Assembly (NCBI GenBank): GCA_026261815.1
Contig: JAMPIT010000350.1
Coordinates: 1,674,001-1,738,000 of the forward strand
Length of the DNA: 64,000 nucleotides
Direction of reading: 5' to 3'
Origin: Monarcha castaneiventris obscurior
Taxonomy: Eukaryota > Chordata > Aves > Passeriformes > Monarchidae
The translations under genes and the position numbers were made by a program. A model generated the notes under the pieces. The model did not search any database. It saw nothing but the letters and a program-made list of their open reading frames with translations, and had not been told where the DNA came from. Of this stretch, positions 28,301 through 43,300 are shown piece after piece. Position 1 is the stretch's first letter. Each line of letters begins with the position of its first letter.

Positions 28301-31300
28301 AATCTCCTATTGTCAGATGCATCATCAGTCCATTAGCTTGACAAACAGGACTAAAAATAACAGGATAAGGCTGCTAAATAGTGAGTCTTGTTAAAATAGT
28401 GACAGCAAACTAGCGCTTCTTTCATTCCGTTTGAAAAGCATTTTGTAGCTGGTCCCCTCATAGACTCAACCTAGTGAAGAGTGAATTCATTTTCAGAGAC
28501 CAATAATGTGTTTATGATTGTCTTCTGATAATATGTCCAAGCCAATAGCTTATTGGAGAGTCATAGCAAAGGACATTCTTGTAAGTAAACAATTTTAAAA
28601 TACCATTTTGACTAAAATGTTCTAAATGGAAAGGAAAAAAGGCATAGCTTAATTTGCCAGATAAAATTAGCTTTTATTTAGAATATTACTCCTGATAAAG
28701 GATGTTTGCATGTGATAATTCCATGCACTTTTTTTTTTTAGTGGGTAGAACCAAAGCATATTTGATCAATTAAAATGCATCAGTATTTCAGATGGAAGTA
28801 AAGTAGAAAATTCTGTGACTTTCAGTTTTTCCCCATCTGAAATAATGCAGATCTGGTATAGTTCAACATACATTGATAATTTTGAAAATTGTGAAACTGA
28901 TTTTATGTTGTGCTAATGTGGAAACCCCTGATTGTTCTTACGCAGCATAAGGTGCTGACAACAGTCCTGGGCACATACCACGAGTGAAGGTCCACTAGGT
29001 ACTGTACTGTGGAAGAAGTCTCTTTTTTGGAATGTGGTTTTGCACAGTGTCCTTAGGAATTTTGTTTTGTGGCAGAACTCAGAAGTCAAGTATAAATAAA
29101 CTGAAATTGTGCATCCTGCTTTGTGACACAATTTTTCATATTAAACTACATGTTTGTTTTAAATATTGTTCCCTTAAACAAAACCCATCAACAGTTGCGG
29201 GTTCTACTGTTTTGAATGATACCATTCTAAAATTTATTTGCTTCTAGACATAGAATAGTTTTCTATTCACTTTTTTTATCGTACTGGATTACTTACAGTA
29301 CAAAAGGTAATGCTGTTCATTACCAGTAAGTAAATTACGTGCAGCTGAACTTGCTGTTACTTACTCTGATGGTTGGGTTAGAAAGGGATCAAAGAGGATA
29401 ATCTGGATTTAAGAAAGACAAATAAAACATTAGTAAAACTGCTTTAACTTAGCAAGTATTACTTGAAATGGGTGGCGTCACAATGGGAAGTACTTCAAAA
29501 AATCTTTGATAAAAACTGTTGTGTGATCAGACTGACAAAGAATTGAACCTGTTTGTTTAAATGTTTTTGCTCATGTCTCTGTTTTTTCTGTACTAGAACA
29601 TCTGCAGAATTTTGTAAATTAAGTTATGCCAAAATACATGGTGAGAGCTGAAATGAGTGTAGCAAAATCGTGTCTTTACAGCATCCACATTATTTATGGG
29701 CGTCTCTTACAAACGTTTAATACGACGATGCCTTGTGCTGACTTGTGCTTTTGTTCTTCTCAGTGTGATTAGAAAATGTAGATTAATGCAGGGCTAACAT
29801 ATCTGCATTCTGTGACACATATCTGGCTATTTAGAAAAATAAGATATAGATTTCAATGAGCTATCTTTAGCTATGGTAAGGCCTTTTTAAAAGCTGCCAG
29901 GAAAATTTTTTAGAAAATGATTTTCTATTTTGCATAAATTTTAACACCTGTTAATTGCGGTTGCTTTTTTCCCTTCTCGCTGTGTCACATTAGACACCCT
30001 GGTTATCAAAGTGATCGTATCACTATGGTATGTCTCATAATTATGATCAAACTGTTATCTAACATTCCTGGAGCATTCTTTTTTTCAATACTTAATACCT
30101 TTTATTCCTTGGCCTCATGCATGAATTATGCTGTGTATGTGAAGAGGCTTAAAGTTTGTTTCCATTACATTCTTTCTGAATGGATCCTGTTGTATCTAGG
30201 ATTTTTTTAAAGCCAAGTAGGAATGTTATTGTTGACCTTGACACCAGATAACTGGGCAGACATTATATAGCTATGTTTGAATCCTCACAAAATGTGATGC
30301 TAAAGCCAACAGAATCCTGGCGCGAGACCCTCCTGGACAGCAGAGTTATGGAGCTTTTCTTTACAGTAAGTTTCTTTCTTCAACTTTCATAGTCCAGACC
30401 ACAGGGAAAGCAGCTCCTTCCTGTTCTCAAACTGTATTGTCGGACTCTTCCTTTTGCATCAGGTAGGACTGATTCCGTTCACTTCACCTTGCCTAGCGAA
30501 GCAGACAGAAGTATTGTCTTTTTCATAGGGTACTGAATATGTATTTTGCCTATTAATTGCTTTAAATTGATGACTGCTAGCAACAGAAAAAGGTTTGTAG
30601 GTATCTAAACTTTTATACGTTTAATACTTCTGGGCATGTACTCATCAGGCAAAACAAAGCACGATGAGCAATAGAAGAGCAGTGAATCTTTCAGATAAGG
30701 TGTCACGGCTCTCAGAAAAGATCAAACGAGCAGTATGTGTTCGCTGATATTAAAGCATTTGCTCAACAGAACAGCTGAAAATAAGTAATGTAGTTGTAGT
30801 TTTCTAGCCAGTTTCAGCATACAGAATTCTGCACAACTTTTCTCAGCACAAAGGAAATCCATGCAAGTTAAGATAGAGTAGGTCAGGAGGGGTGTAAAAG
30901 AGGTAGTGTTGGGATAATGTAATACCCAATTCTGTAACTAAAAAGCCCCACAATATTAAAAGTGGATAGAACTCGTGTTGTTTTATTTTTACAGCTGTTG
31001 GGAGAAGTTTGTAGTCATCGCTCAGCTAGGACTTACTGCAGCAGCAACATATATTGGCTTATAAATTCATTTGCTATGCAATTTGACTTAGGTTACATCT
31101 CATGGGATCTGAGAATTCAGCATTCTCAGGTTTTTTTTTCATTTTTGCAAAGCAGAGAAATGTGCTCAAAACTTGGACGAAGTTTTTATAAGACGATGTA
31201 GATGTAACTCTCCAGTGCTGCATCACAGTATGTGTTTGGATATATGTCCTTACTTGATAGGATTTTTGATAAATTTAAATTTTTATTTTTATATTTTTTA

Positions 31301-34300
31301 CTGCAAGTTTATCCAGCAGTTTTGAAAAGGTGAAAAAAATCACTGGCAGAACTCTCAGCAGCTACACACAATCTGAACAGCTGTCTAGACTATCCAGACA
31401 GTTGCTACTGTCAGCTGTGGACCTCCACATGCAAATAACTTTTTGGCTTACATGTTAACCCTTCTTTGTTTAATAGTGTGAAGTTGTCAGAGTTGCATAT
31501 CTGTTTCCTTGATTGGTTTACAATTACTTATTTGAGATAAGAAAAATATTTTTAATAATATGCAGATTTATTTTAATACATATGTTTTAATTAATAGTAT
31601 CCAAGGCTCGCCTGTATTCTATTTTTTTTGAATGGATGCTAGCCAGGGCAGTATGCTGTCAGTTCTGGTTTTAGATTCCTGATTTGCAGTGGTTGAGTCT
31701 TGCAGTAGTAGCTTGCTGTTGGAAGCAATGTAAGTAAGTGGTAGTAATTTTTATTCATTTATGTGATCTGAGAAATTTTAATAACCTTGCAAAAGTTGGC
31801 AGGCAAGACTGCTATGTTAGAATGAGAGCCTTCATTTCTAATCTCAGCCTCGTGTGGGGCATGTATTAGGAGGGGTATTTCTGTTGCAGGGTTTGTTTCT
31901 CCTGCTAGTTTGATCTTTCAGGGATTAACTGTGCAGCTAATCCAACTAGTTATGAGTTGGGTGAACTTGCAACTGTAACACCACAGAGGAATGGTTAGTG
32001 TTTTAACAGTACTTTTTGGTATAATATTGCTGAAATAATTTAGCTAAATTTTGCTTCGGGGTGAAAAAGTGACTTAATATTTTTTTGTTTATTTATTCAA
32101 TAAATATTCTGTGAATAAATAGGCATGAGCCTAAAAATTATTTAAATCCATACTTGACTGATTAAAATAAGTATGTGAGAATATGTTTACTGAAATAGTA
32201 AGATTCAAATCTAGAAAGTCTCAAAGACAAAAATAATGACATAACAGTTTGCACAGATAGAGGAAGATTACTGTTGACCTTGTATAATATAAGGGTGTTG
32301 CCAAGGAAGTGATGCATTCATTTTTGTATGTGTCTTCAGTGTTTACTTCTGCTAAAGAAGCATCTATATAATCTTGATTGAACTTGTTGACTAACTTTAG
32401 CAAGACTGTATAGCCTAGGCATAGTTAGCATAATAGAGATGACTGTCATTATTGCTGTATTTAGAAGGAGCAGCATGTCTGACTGGCTGGCATCTGTTTC
32501 TCTCTTTAAGACATAACATTCAGTAGACAGTTCAATTTTCAACATGTTGATGAGCCTTAACTAAATGTTAGTTTCAGTGAGTTAATTCAAGGCTGGAGAT
32601 TGTGTGAGCTGAGTCACGATCTTGATGTTTGCCATGGTTTAGGGAGTTGCAGAAACCCTTGTGTTTGAGACTGAATGGAAGTTATAGTAAGCTTTTTTTG
32701 GTGTGTGCTCTTTTGGATTGAGAGCCATGTGACTGTTTGTAAGAACACCCTGTTTTCATGTATTATTAACTACCTCACTTCCTGAAAGGTACATCGAAAA
32801 ATCAGAGAAGATACAGATATGGCCCAAGATTCCTTACAGTGCCTGGCACAGCTGGCGTCTTTGCACGGGCCAGTCTTTCCTGATGAAGGTTCACAAGTTG
32901 ATTACCTGGCACACTTCATTGAGGGATTACTGAATACTATCAATGGGTATGTATGCCTGCTCTCTAAATTTAGATGGCATCTTTTAATCTTTAGTTTGGA
33001 CTGTAGCATATCTGTGAGGAGAAGTGGTATGGCTTGCTTATTTCTGGATATAATTTGTGCTTACTGTTGGATTGCTTAAATTGAGAAAGGGCAGTTTAAA
33101 GTAGGTGGGGCTTATTATGAAATAGATTTATTGATTGAAAATGTAGCAATATAACCAATTCCCTTTTAGCAATTTTCTTAATGGCAAAAAACTGCTATTT
33201 CTATCTATAGAATTGAAATAGAAGACTCTGAAGCAGTGGGAATTTCCAGTATTATCAGCAATCTGATAACTGTGTTTCCTCGCAATATTTTAACGGCCAT
33301 TCCAAATGAACTTTTTTCTTCATTTGTTAACTGCCTCGCACACCTCACCTGTTCTTTTGGAAGAAGTGCTGCCTTGGAAGAAGTGGTAAGTAGCTGCTCT
33401 CAAAAAAAAATGGGTAGCTTTTTTCACTTCTATTTGTGATAAGCATAAGTGACATGAGAATTCAGATATTTTGTTAATAACTGTTGTGAATTCTATGGTT
33501 TTGTCCTTGATATTTCTGAAATCACATATGAGAGGATTTTCTTTTTATTTCACACACTGTGTGCATCTGTCAGACTTTGTTTTGATTTAAAGTGCATCTT
33601 AAGTTTTTAATTTTAAGTGAGTGGATTAATTTAAAATATTAAAGTTTTAAGTATTGCTGACTTGCTGTTGTAGGACTCTTCTGGAAACTGTTGTAAATAA
33701 TGAACGAGCTGCAGTCCTGAAAATTTAAAATGACTACACGAGCGTATGAACAGACTGTAACTTGACTGCTGCCTAGAGTTCTGAGTCAGGAGTTTCTGTT
33801 TTAAGTGAATGTAGCCGTTAAGGTCTGTTGTAAACATCATACTTCTAAGCTGTTCAGATCATCCCTTCGTCGCTGACACAGTTCAAATGGTAATTGTGCG
33901 TACAAATCTAGCACAGGACGTAAGAGGATTTTTTTCTTTCAAACTGGTTGTAACATTAAAGAGCAGTTGGCATAGCCCAAGTGTTCTGCTCCTAAAAGTT
34001 GCATTGGAAATAAAAACAACCAGGGACACATAGTTTAAGGAAAAAAGCCCGTAAGAATTAAGGCAAGTAATCTTGCACTTAAACTATTTATGTGCAGTGG
34101 CTATAGATTTAAAATGCGACTGTCAAGATACTAACTAATATTTCCCCACTATCATGAGAAAGTATAATATTTTTTGTTTTGTTTTGACAGTTTGGTGTAG
34201 TGACAAAGGTTAATTACCTGAGTTTGAAAGGAATTATAGAAATACTTAGTTACAAAGTTGATGAATGTGTTTCTTTACCAGAGAGCACAGGTGAATTAAT

Positions 34301-37300
34301 TAGCGTGCATTGCAGATCATTAGATCATGTCTTTGCTGCAAGGTTAAAATGTATTATATTGGTATATATATATAATTATATATTACATTATAATGTATTA
34401 TATATGTATAATTTGTATTATATATTTTATATATATATATAAGTGCTCACTTAAACTTCTCATTTTTTCATTTCTTAATCAAAAAATTGGTGTCTAAATT
34501 TAGAATCTAAAATACAGCTCCTTTCCAAACCTTATTGGTCAAAGTTTGTCTGCTTTTGAGATTTTCTAGTAGAATATTGAATATATATTCTGTTGTTCAC
34601 CAATGCATTTAGAAATGCTCCTGAAGCCTTTATAAGATTCAGCAAAACCATAGGCAGCTATCATTTAAATTCAAAGGAGCTAAAGGGATGTTGTTTCCTC
34701 AGTTAAGGTCTCGTTACTTGAGAACTGGAATACACAATCATGTTTAATGAAAACAGTGCTTAACATGGTGCCATTTAATCTTTCGGCAAGAGCTTACACT
34801 AGCTTGTACCACTATCTCGTGCAATGATACAGCGTGCTGTGCCTGTAGAAGTACTACTTTGCATCCCTGAAAACAATCCTTTGGCTTAGAAATGTCCTAG
34901 CCATGGCTAATGTGTTCCCCAAGTTTCTTTTAGAATGCATGCAGTGATGCTTTCTGTGAGCTCTGTGCTGTCTGTAATTAAGAGCTTTCTGATAGATAAA
35001 ATACCGTATGTGTTGGGCTCAGTAGAATCCTCAGGTAATATTGCTGGAGCTTTTCAGAAATATGAAATGCAGCAGAATGCAGGCAGGTGTGCTCCTTAAG
35101 CTTTGCTGGTTGGTAAAGCTGTTTCGCCTGTATTTCTGCTACTTCATATGCCAGCAGAACATACCACGTGAACGTGGCAGAAACAGCTAAGTAGGTTCCT
35201 TGTGCCTGGCAGGGAAGACCTGATGTGAAAACTGTCAAAATGTGGAGGTCCTGAATCAAAATATGCAAACCACTTCAAAGCATCTAATACTGATTTTCAA
35301 CCACGGGGAAAACCCCACAATCCAAACATTATGTTCAAATGCTTCTTTTGCATTAACCTGCTGGTTGGGGTTGGGGAGATTGGCTGAAGGAAGTTGAAAC
35401 ATTTGCCTGAACAGCTACACTGGTGGAGGGAGGGCAGTAAGCTTCAGCAGTGCTGAGGGGTCGTTTATGGGGCAAGGTGGAGCAGTAATCTCTTCCTTTA
35501 ATGGCACTGGGTGTGTGAGAAGATGCTCATCCCCAGCTATGCTCTGCCTTGCTCAACACTTAATGCTTATGCAGAAGTAGAATCAAATAGTCCACCTGAA
35601 TTAGTGAAGACTATGAACAGGATGTTGGATGAGAAGTCAAATAAAAATTGTATCAAAGGCTTCTTTTTCTCAAAACAAATATTAATGTACTGTTCCTGTT
35701 TAGTGATATTTTTTAAAATATCATGTGATGACAGAGACCATTCTGAATTTGGTCCCCTCGCTGTGTTTGCAACTCTTAGCAGCTTGTTGCTGCTTGACAA
35801 ACTTTCAAAGTGTTTTTTCTTCAAAGGGTCAGCAAACTAGGAAGGAAGAAGGACCAAATTTCTTTTTGTTTCCCATAGAGGAAATTAAGAGGAGTTAAAC
35901 ATCTTTGCTTTAAATTTACTGGGTTTATCTTGCCTCTCCTGAAGATCTGAGTTCTGATCCATTGGAATGATTCAGCTCCCAGTCTACAGCACAGCACTTT
36001 GCCTGCATGACATCTTTGGTAGCCCAGCTGTAGCTAATTTGAAATAAGGATTGGGATTTTTTAGTAAGGTTTCTTTGGAACCAGATTGGTTCAATATGGA
36101 TAAAATCTTTTTACTGTTTGGGCATTTGTTTTATGGAGGCACTTATTAGTCCTGGATTGTGTATGGGAATATCTTCAAGTGTTAAAATAATTTTTCTTCA
36201 TAGCATTAACTTCTTTGTTACCTTTTCAAATAAATGAACTGGATATATTTGAGGGTATCTTGTTGTTCATAAAAACATGTCTGTTTGTTTATGCTCTCAA
36301 TTATTAAAAATTATTAAAAGTCATATATGTAAGTTCTATATGTAAGTATGTCACGTACATGTCAAAATTCTTCAGGATTGAATGACTGTCTCTAAATATG
36401 TGTGTCCTTTAGCCAAGTTTTAAAAAGACGTGTGGGGTCCTTCCTAAATTTATTACTTTTGTTAGCGTTGAATACAATTTTGCCTCTCTCCTTGTCATCT
36501 TCAGATTTTTTTTTTTTACAATTGCATCAGTATGTCCCATATTTTAACTTCTGGAAATATGACAACTTTGCAGTTACAAAAGGATGCTGTGAAGCTATCT
36601 TGGAATGCTTCCAATGTGATATCAGTTTTTCCTCTTAATCAGTCATCCAGCCAGTGTTTTCTTTTCCTTGCATGTTTATCCAAACGTGTTTGTAACTTCA
36701 CTGGAAGTCAGGAATTTTTGTGTCTGGAGCATGATTAAGGCCTTAATATCTCTCTATTTCATCATTGAACCATTTTACTAAGCTCTGCTATCTCCGAGTA
36801 ACTTCTGTGAGCCATCCTGTAAGATTTCCTCCAAGAAGTCAAGCAGGCTGTTTATCTGTACAGTCACGCTGAAGTTATTTGAAGTTGGATATATTTACAA
36901 ACGTTCAATTTTTGCATCAAAACAAAAAGTTGACAGTTACATTAAAAATGCTTTTAAAAATAAATTGCCTCTGCTGTTTGGATTCTTTAGTTTGCCTGCA
37001 ACTCAGGGCTTTGTTTTTCAGATAAGGTATTTTCTTTCTGCAATTTATGTACTATATAGAAGCACATAAGTAATTAAAAACAAGAGGCATCAGTTGAAAT
37101 GCACTAATTAATTAGAGTTGCAGGCTTATTCTGTAAAAATTAATTGGGTTTTGGTTCGTTCCTAGAATGAGAGGTAGTGATTGATCATCTAAAACTGGCT
37201 ACCTGTAATAAGGTTTCTAGAACACTTGCAGTCTTGCAGTGATTTCCTCTGGAACAGAGAATCATTGTCCTTTCTCTCTCTTTATTTCAGAAATAGTGGA

Positions 37301-40300
37301 ATACCTGTAAATCTATATGTAATATCAGGTGAAGAGAAATAGCTAAACACATTGACAGGTTTTTAAAGCTTAGCAGGCATGAAAGCTGAAGTGACCTTTT
37401 CAATGCATTGCATCAGTTCACTCTGATATTTTCTTGGCTATCCTTAGATCGGTTTTGTGACTGATTTTTTTTGTTTGTTTCAACAGTAGAAGAACATTTG
37501 AAAAATAATGATGAATATAAGTATGTTCCTCTGGTTTAATTTAGGAATTAGTTTTTTTATTTGTTTTTTTTTTTCCATCTCTTACAGCTTGACAAAGATG
37601 ACATGGTATATATGGAGGCATATGATAAGTTGCTGGAATCTTGGCTTACTTTGGTCCAAGATGACAAACATTTCCATAAAGGTTTCTTTACCCAACATGC
37701 TGTTCAAGTCTTTAATTCCTACATTCAGTGCCATCTAGCTGCTCCTGATGGCACAAGGAATTTGGTAAGCCTTCATTGTAGTAGTTTTTGATGATAACAT
37801 ACAGTTAACTAGCCCATGTCCTTTGGTGTGTGTGTATTATGTAGCTCAAGGCAGCTAGTATAGAATTGCCATTTGTCACTTCGGAAATAAAAAAATTGCT
37901 GAACTTGTTACTCAGTTGTGATTTCCCAGTCTGTTTCTCTCATTCTGGAGAGGAACTAAGGGAATGCAAAGTTGGAAATCGCTTAAAAAAAAAAGAAAAT
38001 AAGTAAACTTGTAACTCAAATCAATGTGTATCGTGTTCTTTCCACAAATAGTGACTAAACTTTTGAACTTCCTTCTGGATTAGAGTTCTAGTTAAAATCC
38101 TCAGTGAAATTGGAGGCCCTTTTTATGATTGTTTCCTCCGATACACTATCTTCAAAATATAATTGACATGCATAAATATCTGAAAAAATGTAGACTGACT
38201 ATGCTCAAAGTAGAAGAAAGTTGGAATATCATGTGGTCATTTTGGATAAAATAAATTCCCAATTGAGTTTTTGAACAGTTGACTATCTAGAGAAAACTTA
38301 AAAGTACATCAAGTATCTCTTGAGCCATTGAGAAAGAAAGGTGATTAGTCTATTTGCCAGGAATCTGGATCTTACTAAAATAGATTCTTATGCAGAAAGT
38401 TGGATGTAGATGTTGGATGAATTAGTTATTACATAGTTTCAATTCAATAACTGTATAAAATCTATCTTTAATTTGATGCTGTGCAAAGATCTCAGAGGTA
38501 CCTCATTCTGAGAAGCACTATGTAAAATGTAATTCTGCTATCTCAATATGTAACAGATGGTAATAACAGTGCCAAAACTGAGAGAAATATTTCACAAGAG
38601 AACTTTGAATTCATATCAGGCGGTCTTGACATAACTTGTATACACAGGTTAATTCATGTCATTCTGTGAGATAAGTCATTTATCCCACGGGTAACCTTTA
38701 AAAGCCACAGCTGGCGTTTTAGAATGTTTCTTGTTCAATATCAAAGCGGTAACAGGAACTTTCAGTCTCTGCTTTGAGAGCAGAGGCTCACCCTTCAGTA
38801 AACAGCTGCAACTTTGAAGTTGCCAAAAGAGAATGATTTGCTGGGTTACATAAAGAAAAGATGGGTTAAAAGCAGTTTGCATAAGGAGTTGTGTGTGGAT
38901 TCAGTTTTCCAGGGCCTCTACAGAAACAAAGCAGACTGATAGCTTTCTCCGCCTCTCGTATTTTACTTTGTTACTTGCATAAATTTTATGATTATTTAAG
39001 AGAGAAGAAAGAAACACTTTCAGTATTTATACTTGGTTTCTGTATATGCTGGTTCATCTCTTCAAGGAATAAGGTCTCATTATAATTTAAATAGTTTTAT
39101 AATGCAACCAAGATAAGCTTTGAGAGATTGAACAGTGCAAGTCCTGCATCAGCAAGAAATAAAACTGAGATCATCAAGATTATTAGTCTGCTGTTTTCTG
39201 AGATTATAGCATTTACTTTTAAGGTACTTTTTTTTTTAATTTAGTGGTACTTTTTAAACTACTATGTCCCCTCAAACAGTAGGTTAGGGAAAATTTTTAA
39301 TGAAAGGGTTAACATTCATTTCATCATGAAAAATACTGCCTATTATGTGATTTATGTAAGATCTCAGACAACTGAGAACTATTGAAATGTTAGCAAATGA
39401 ACTGAATGTGGCATTTTGCTAATGAGTTTGTGAAATACTGATTTTAAAACAGTATGAGCCCATGTTGACTCTTTTTAACTCTTCTGTGTCTAATTTAGTA
39501 CAAGTCTCTTGTTCATACATGCAAATTACCTTGCAAGAAAGAGCCAAAATAATGCAGAAAATTGTGGTGATAATGAATTTAACAAATATGACCCTAACTG
39601 GTTGCTTCTAATTTTGTTGAAATAACCAAAGACTGCCAATGGTGTGGCCTCTCGGGAAGAAGAAGAAATAAGTGAGCTGCAGGAAGATGATAGAGACCAG
39701 TTCTGTGACCAGTTGGCCAGTGTGGGCATGCTGGGGAGGATTGCTGCAGAACACTGCATACCTCTTCTCACAAGGCAAGTACAAAAAAAGTAGTCGTGAA
39801 TGCAAATCAATAAAGCTGTCATTGGAAAAGCCTGAATTTGCTAAAACAGTTTAAAAACAGTGAAGCTACTTTCTTGTTATTTGTCCACAGTTTGTTAGAA
39901 GACCGAGTGACAAGGCTCCATGGACAGTTGCAAAGACATCAGCAGCAGTTACTTGCCTCACCAGCATCAGGTTCAATTGACAATAAAGTGCTTGATGACC
40001 TGTATGAGGATATTCATTGGCTTATTTTAGTCACAGGTTAGTGAACAGCTTTAAATAGTACTTATTCTGGTAGTCTTACTGCAGCTGGAACACCTCAGGA
40101 AAAAAAAAATCCCTGTATATCAACTACTCTTGATTGACTATGTATTTTACCCCTTACGATGATTTCATCTTACATACAGGACTTGCAAAGTCCTTGTCTT
40201 ACTATCATCTGCCTTGTGTAACAGGAATATTATCTCTAATGATTACCTCATGTAAAGGTTTCATCAGTGTCCGTTGGAAATTCCTGCAGCTACTTTTATT

Positions 40301-43300
40301 ACAGTTTTTTTGAGTTGTGTTATCAACCTATCCAAGAAATTAGTCTGTTCATGATATCAGTGGTGTTGTCTGGGTGCACATGGCTTTATAAGGGAACCAA
40401 CATGAGATCAGGGTAATGGTGGTTCTCAGTGCTGATGATCCATGACCTGCCATTTCGTTATGTTTCAGGGAACTTGGATTTGGAACCTTTTTGGGTTTAA
40501 TTTTTAGATGGAAATATTTTACTTAAGTTTGTAAACATAGTAACAATTAAAGACAGTCTGTACTTTGCTAGGAAAAATGTATAATACATGAAATATTTTG
40601 TGGTACTTTTTTGAAGAGCCGATGTTTTAGTTACTCTCAGATGTTGACATGAATGTGTTTATAATATTTTTGTAACATGGTGAGATAGAGTTTGTAGCTC
40701 ACAGATGGTAATGAGCTCAGATATTGAAAACTACAACTAAAGCTGGAATCAATATTATCTAGATCCCAGAGTATTTTATGAAAACACATGCTTCACCTGA
40801 TCTGCAGTTGCTAGGCGAGGAAAACTGTGTTATAGCCACATGTACTTGAGGTCTGAAAGACTCTGACAGATTTGGAATGTTAGCAAAACAGAAGTCCCAA
40901 ATGATATGGACTCTGTGGGGAAGCTGTAAAATCAAGGCTCTTTTTACCACATAGCAGAAGAAGAAAAAAATGACAACAAAATCTTGTTTTGTCCCTCTCC
41001 CAAGTAGATGAATTGACTGTAGCACTTCTACATGACGCAAAACTTGTCTCTTTTTATTGGTTTTTAAATTGGTGGTTTCTTTTTCCAGTCTTGGTTTCTT
41101 GTCACTTTAGGTTTTTTTCCTGCTGAATGGGTTTAAGGACTCTAGAGTTAATTTGTATGCATTTAAGCAGTGTTAGTCAGGGTCTGTACAAAATTTGATT
41201 CTGGTGTGATGTCTGCAGTTAAGCCTATGGATTCTCTAATCAGAAAGCCGTGAGTTAACCTAGGGTAGAAAGTTGTGATCACTCTTTCTTTTTTAATGTA
41301 AGGCTACCTCTTGGCTAATGATACTCAGGGAGAGACTCCGCTAATACCTCCAGAAGTAATGGAATATTCCATTAAACATTCAGCTGAGGTTGACATCAAT
41401 ACAACACTTCAGATTCTGGGATCTCCAGGAGAAAAGGCCTCTTCCATCCCAGGGTACAACAGAACTGATTCTGTAATTAGGTAAGGATGTATCTTGTACT
41501 ATTAAGTGTGTTAAATGCTTTTTCAGAGAAAAAAAACCCCCAAACCTAGAATGTGAGTAGACTTCTGTGAATGTGAAAAGTAAGCAATATCTAAACACTG
41601 AACATTGAAAAAGGAAGGATTGACCTAATAGTCTTAACAGAGGTCATGATCCAAAGGAAATAAACAGAAATGTTTTTTATATTTCTAGTGAAAACCCATC
41701 TTTGATCTATTACAGAAAATCCTTAAAACTGCTTAAGTAAAAGAAATTGGCAGTTCAAAATCTTTCGATAATACATACAGCTTTAGCAAATGCTTTCCAG
41801 AACATCCGTGAGCTTTCTCTACTTTGAGCATGAGCTACTGCCCAAGCTTGGCAGTAGCAGCAAAATCGATCCTCAAGGCATGAGGAATTGTTGTCAGTTA
41901 TGTACACACATCACTGTCAGCCTATAAAAGAAGCAGGAGAGATTTCCCTTCTCTTTTTGCAAGAAGGCTGATGCTCACAAAGGACTCCTCAGTTTGAATC
42001 CTCATGCTTCAGAAGATTGCATTCCACTCTTAGTTGACACGGAAGAGGCTTCACACAAGATTAGTTGTTGTATAGTTTAAATGTTTTCTTCTGGGAAGAA
42101 GGTAGAAAAAGTGAATCTTCATTAGCAATGATGTATGTGCCTAGTGTTCAGAAGCTTGACTACTGCTCACTTATACTATTGTCCCCTTCAAAAAATGGTC
42201 ACCAAACAGCATTTCTTGATGCAGTGTCTCAGTGGTGGTAAGAAAAAAAACCAGATCTAAATAAGGAGAGATTTGAGGCCCTTTGGCAATAACTCTGAAA
42301 TGTCTTCAAGAAAAATAGGCCACTGTCAACTCCTAAGTTTCTTGTGTACAATCACATTCCTACAAAATTTGACGTACTACAAAAGCTGGTATTTAATGCA
42401 GTTTTATGGACTGATTGTATTAATACAGTCACCCAGTGATTTACTATTTCAGACTATTTCCCTGCAGTAATGAACAAGAGCAAAACAATTGGTCATTTCT
42501 GTATTGGTTTTTTGGTATGTGTCACACTGCAAACACTGCACAATTAGAACCCATTTGGTCACTAAACTTTATGGTGCAAGGAAGGGAAAAGCAGTTTTTT
42601 GAAACAGCTTTTCAGGCACTCCCAAGTAGTCCATTTGTCACAACGTTTGTGAGGAATCTTTGTTGCAGGAATTTTGATGTCAAAATTACTTTTAAGTCTT
42701 ATCTTTTAAAGCATAATTCTTACTTTCTGGATGATATTTGCCAGTCTGTTCTCTCTCTCTCTCTCTCTCTCGCTCTCTCGCTCTCTCGCCTTGCATTTCA
42801 AAAACAATAAATTCAGGTGCTTTTTACTAGATTAAAGTCGAAGTGCTCTGTATTATCCTGATCCTTCTGTCATATTTTGTGAAAAATGAAAGTGGTTTTG
42901 GTAGTTGCATTGCTTCTCCAAAAACCACTCTCAGCATCCTCATTGTATTTTAAATCTGCAGGTTGTTATCTGCTATTTTAAGAGTGTCAGAAGTAGAATC
43001 TAGAGCAATAAGGGCAAATCTCATGCACCTCCTGAGTCCCCAGATGGGCAAAGATATTGTATGGTTTCTCAAGCGGTGGGCAAAGACTTACCTCCTAGTA
43101 GATGAAAAGTTGTATGATCAGGTAAGGATATCACTTTTATGAATTTATGTTGTGAGTATTAGCAATAATATTATCCTGTGAATGTAGATGTTAGTGTAGC
43201 TATTTAAAAGTACAATGCTAAAGTATTTTTAATGTTAAATGGGTTGCGATTATTTTGGAATTTGTATGAACGTTGATGTTTTCTTCCATTTGGTAATTAG

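Larger units (their letters stand above)
21048..30252 (+). other. XPO4: XPO4 intron 6: U12-type AT-AC intron
   Basis: 9205 bp. Donor ATATCCTTTT (21048-21057) fits the minor-spliceosome consensus perfectly. The branch site CCTTGAC (30236-30242) fits CCTTRAY, with the likely branch A at 30241. The intron ends in AC (30251-30252), 11 bases after that A. There is no polypyrimidine tract, as expected for U12 introns. The splice joins T|TG (Leu) and restores LGRHYIAM exactly. No GT-AG alternative keeps the frame: the codon just before CTG-GGC-AGA would be TAA. The intron body holds a CR1 fragment (22436-23128) and a 24 bp duplication (24097-24140). Confidence 0.93.

Noticed and set aside
30248..30260. 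GT-AG acceptors near exon 7 (CCAG|ATAAC or GGCAG|ACAT)
   Set aside because: The first places an in-frame TAA, the second drops LG-R and shifts the frame. Only the AC acceptor fits the protein.
42436..42810. 124-codon frame in intron 13
   Set aside because: Its end is the translation of the (CT)n microsatellite; the rest is unrecognised.
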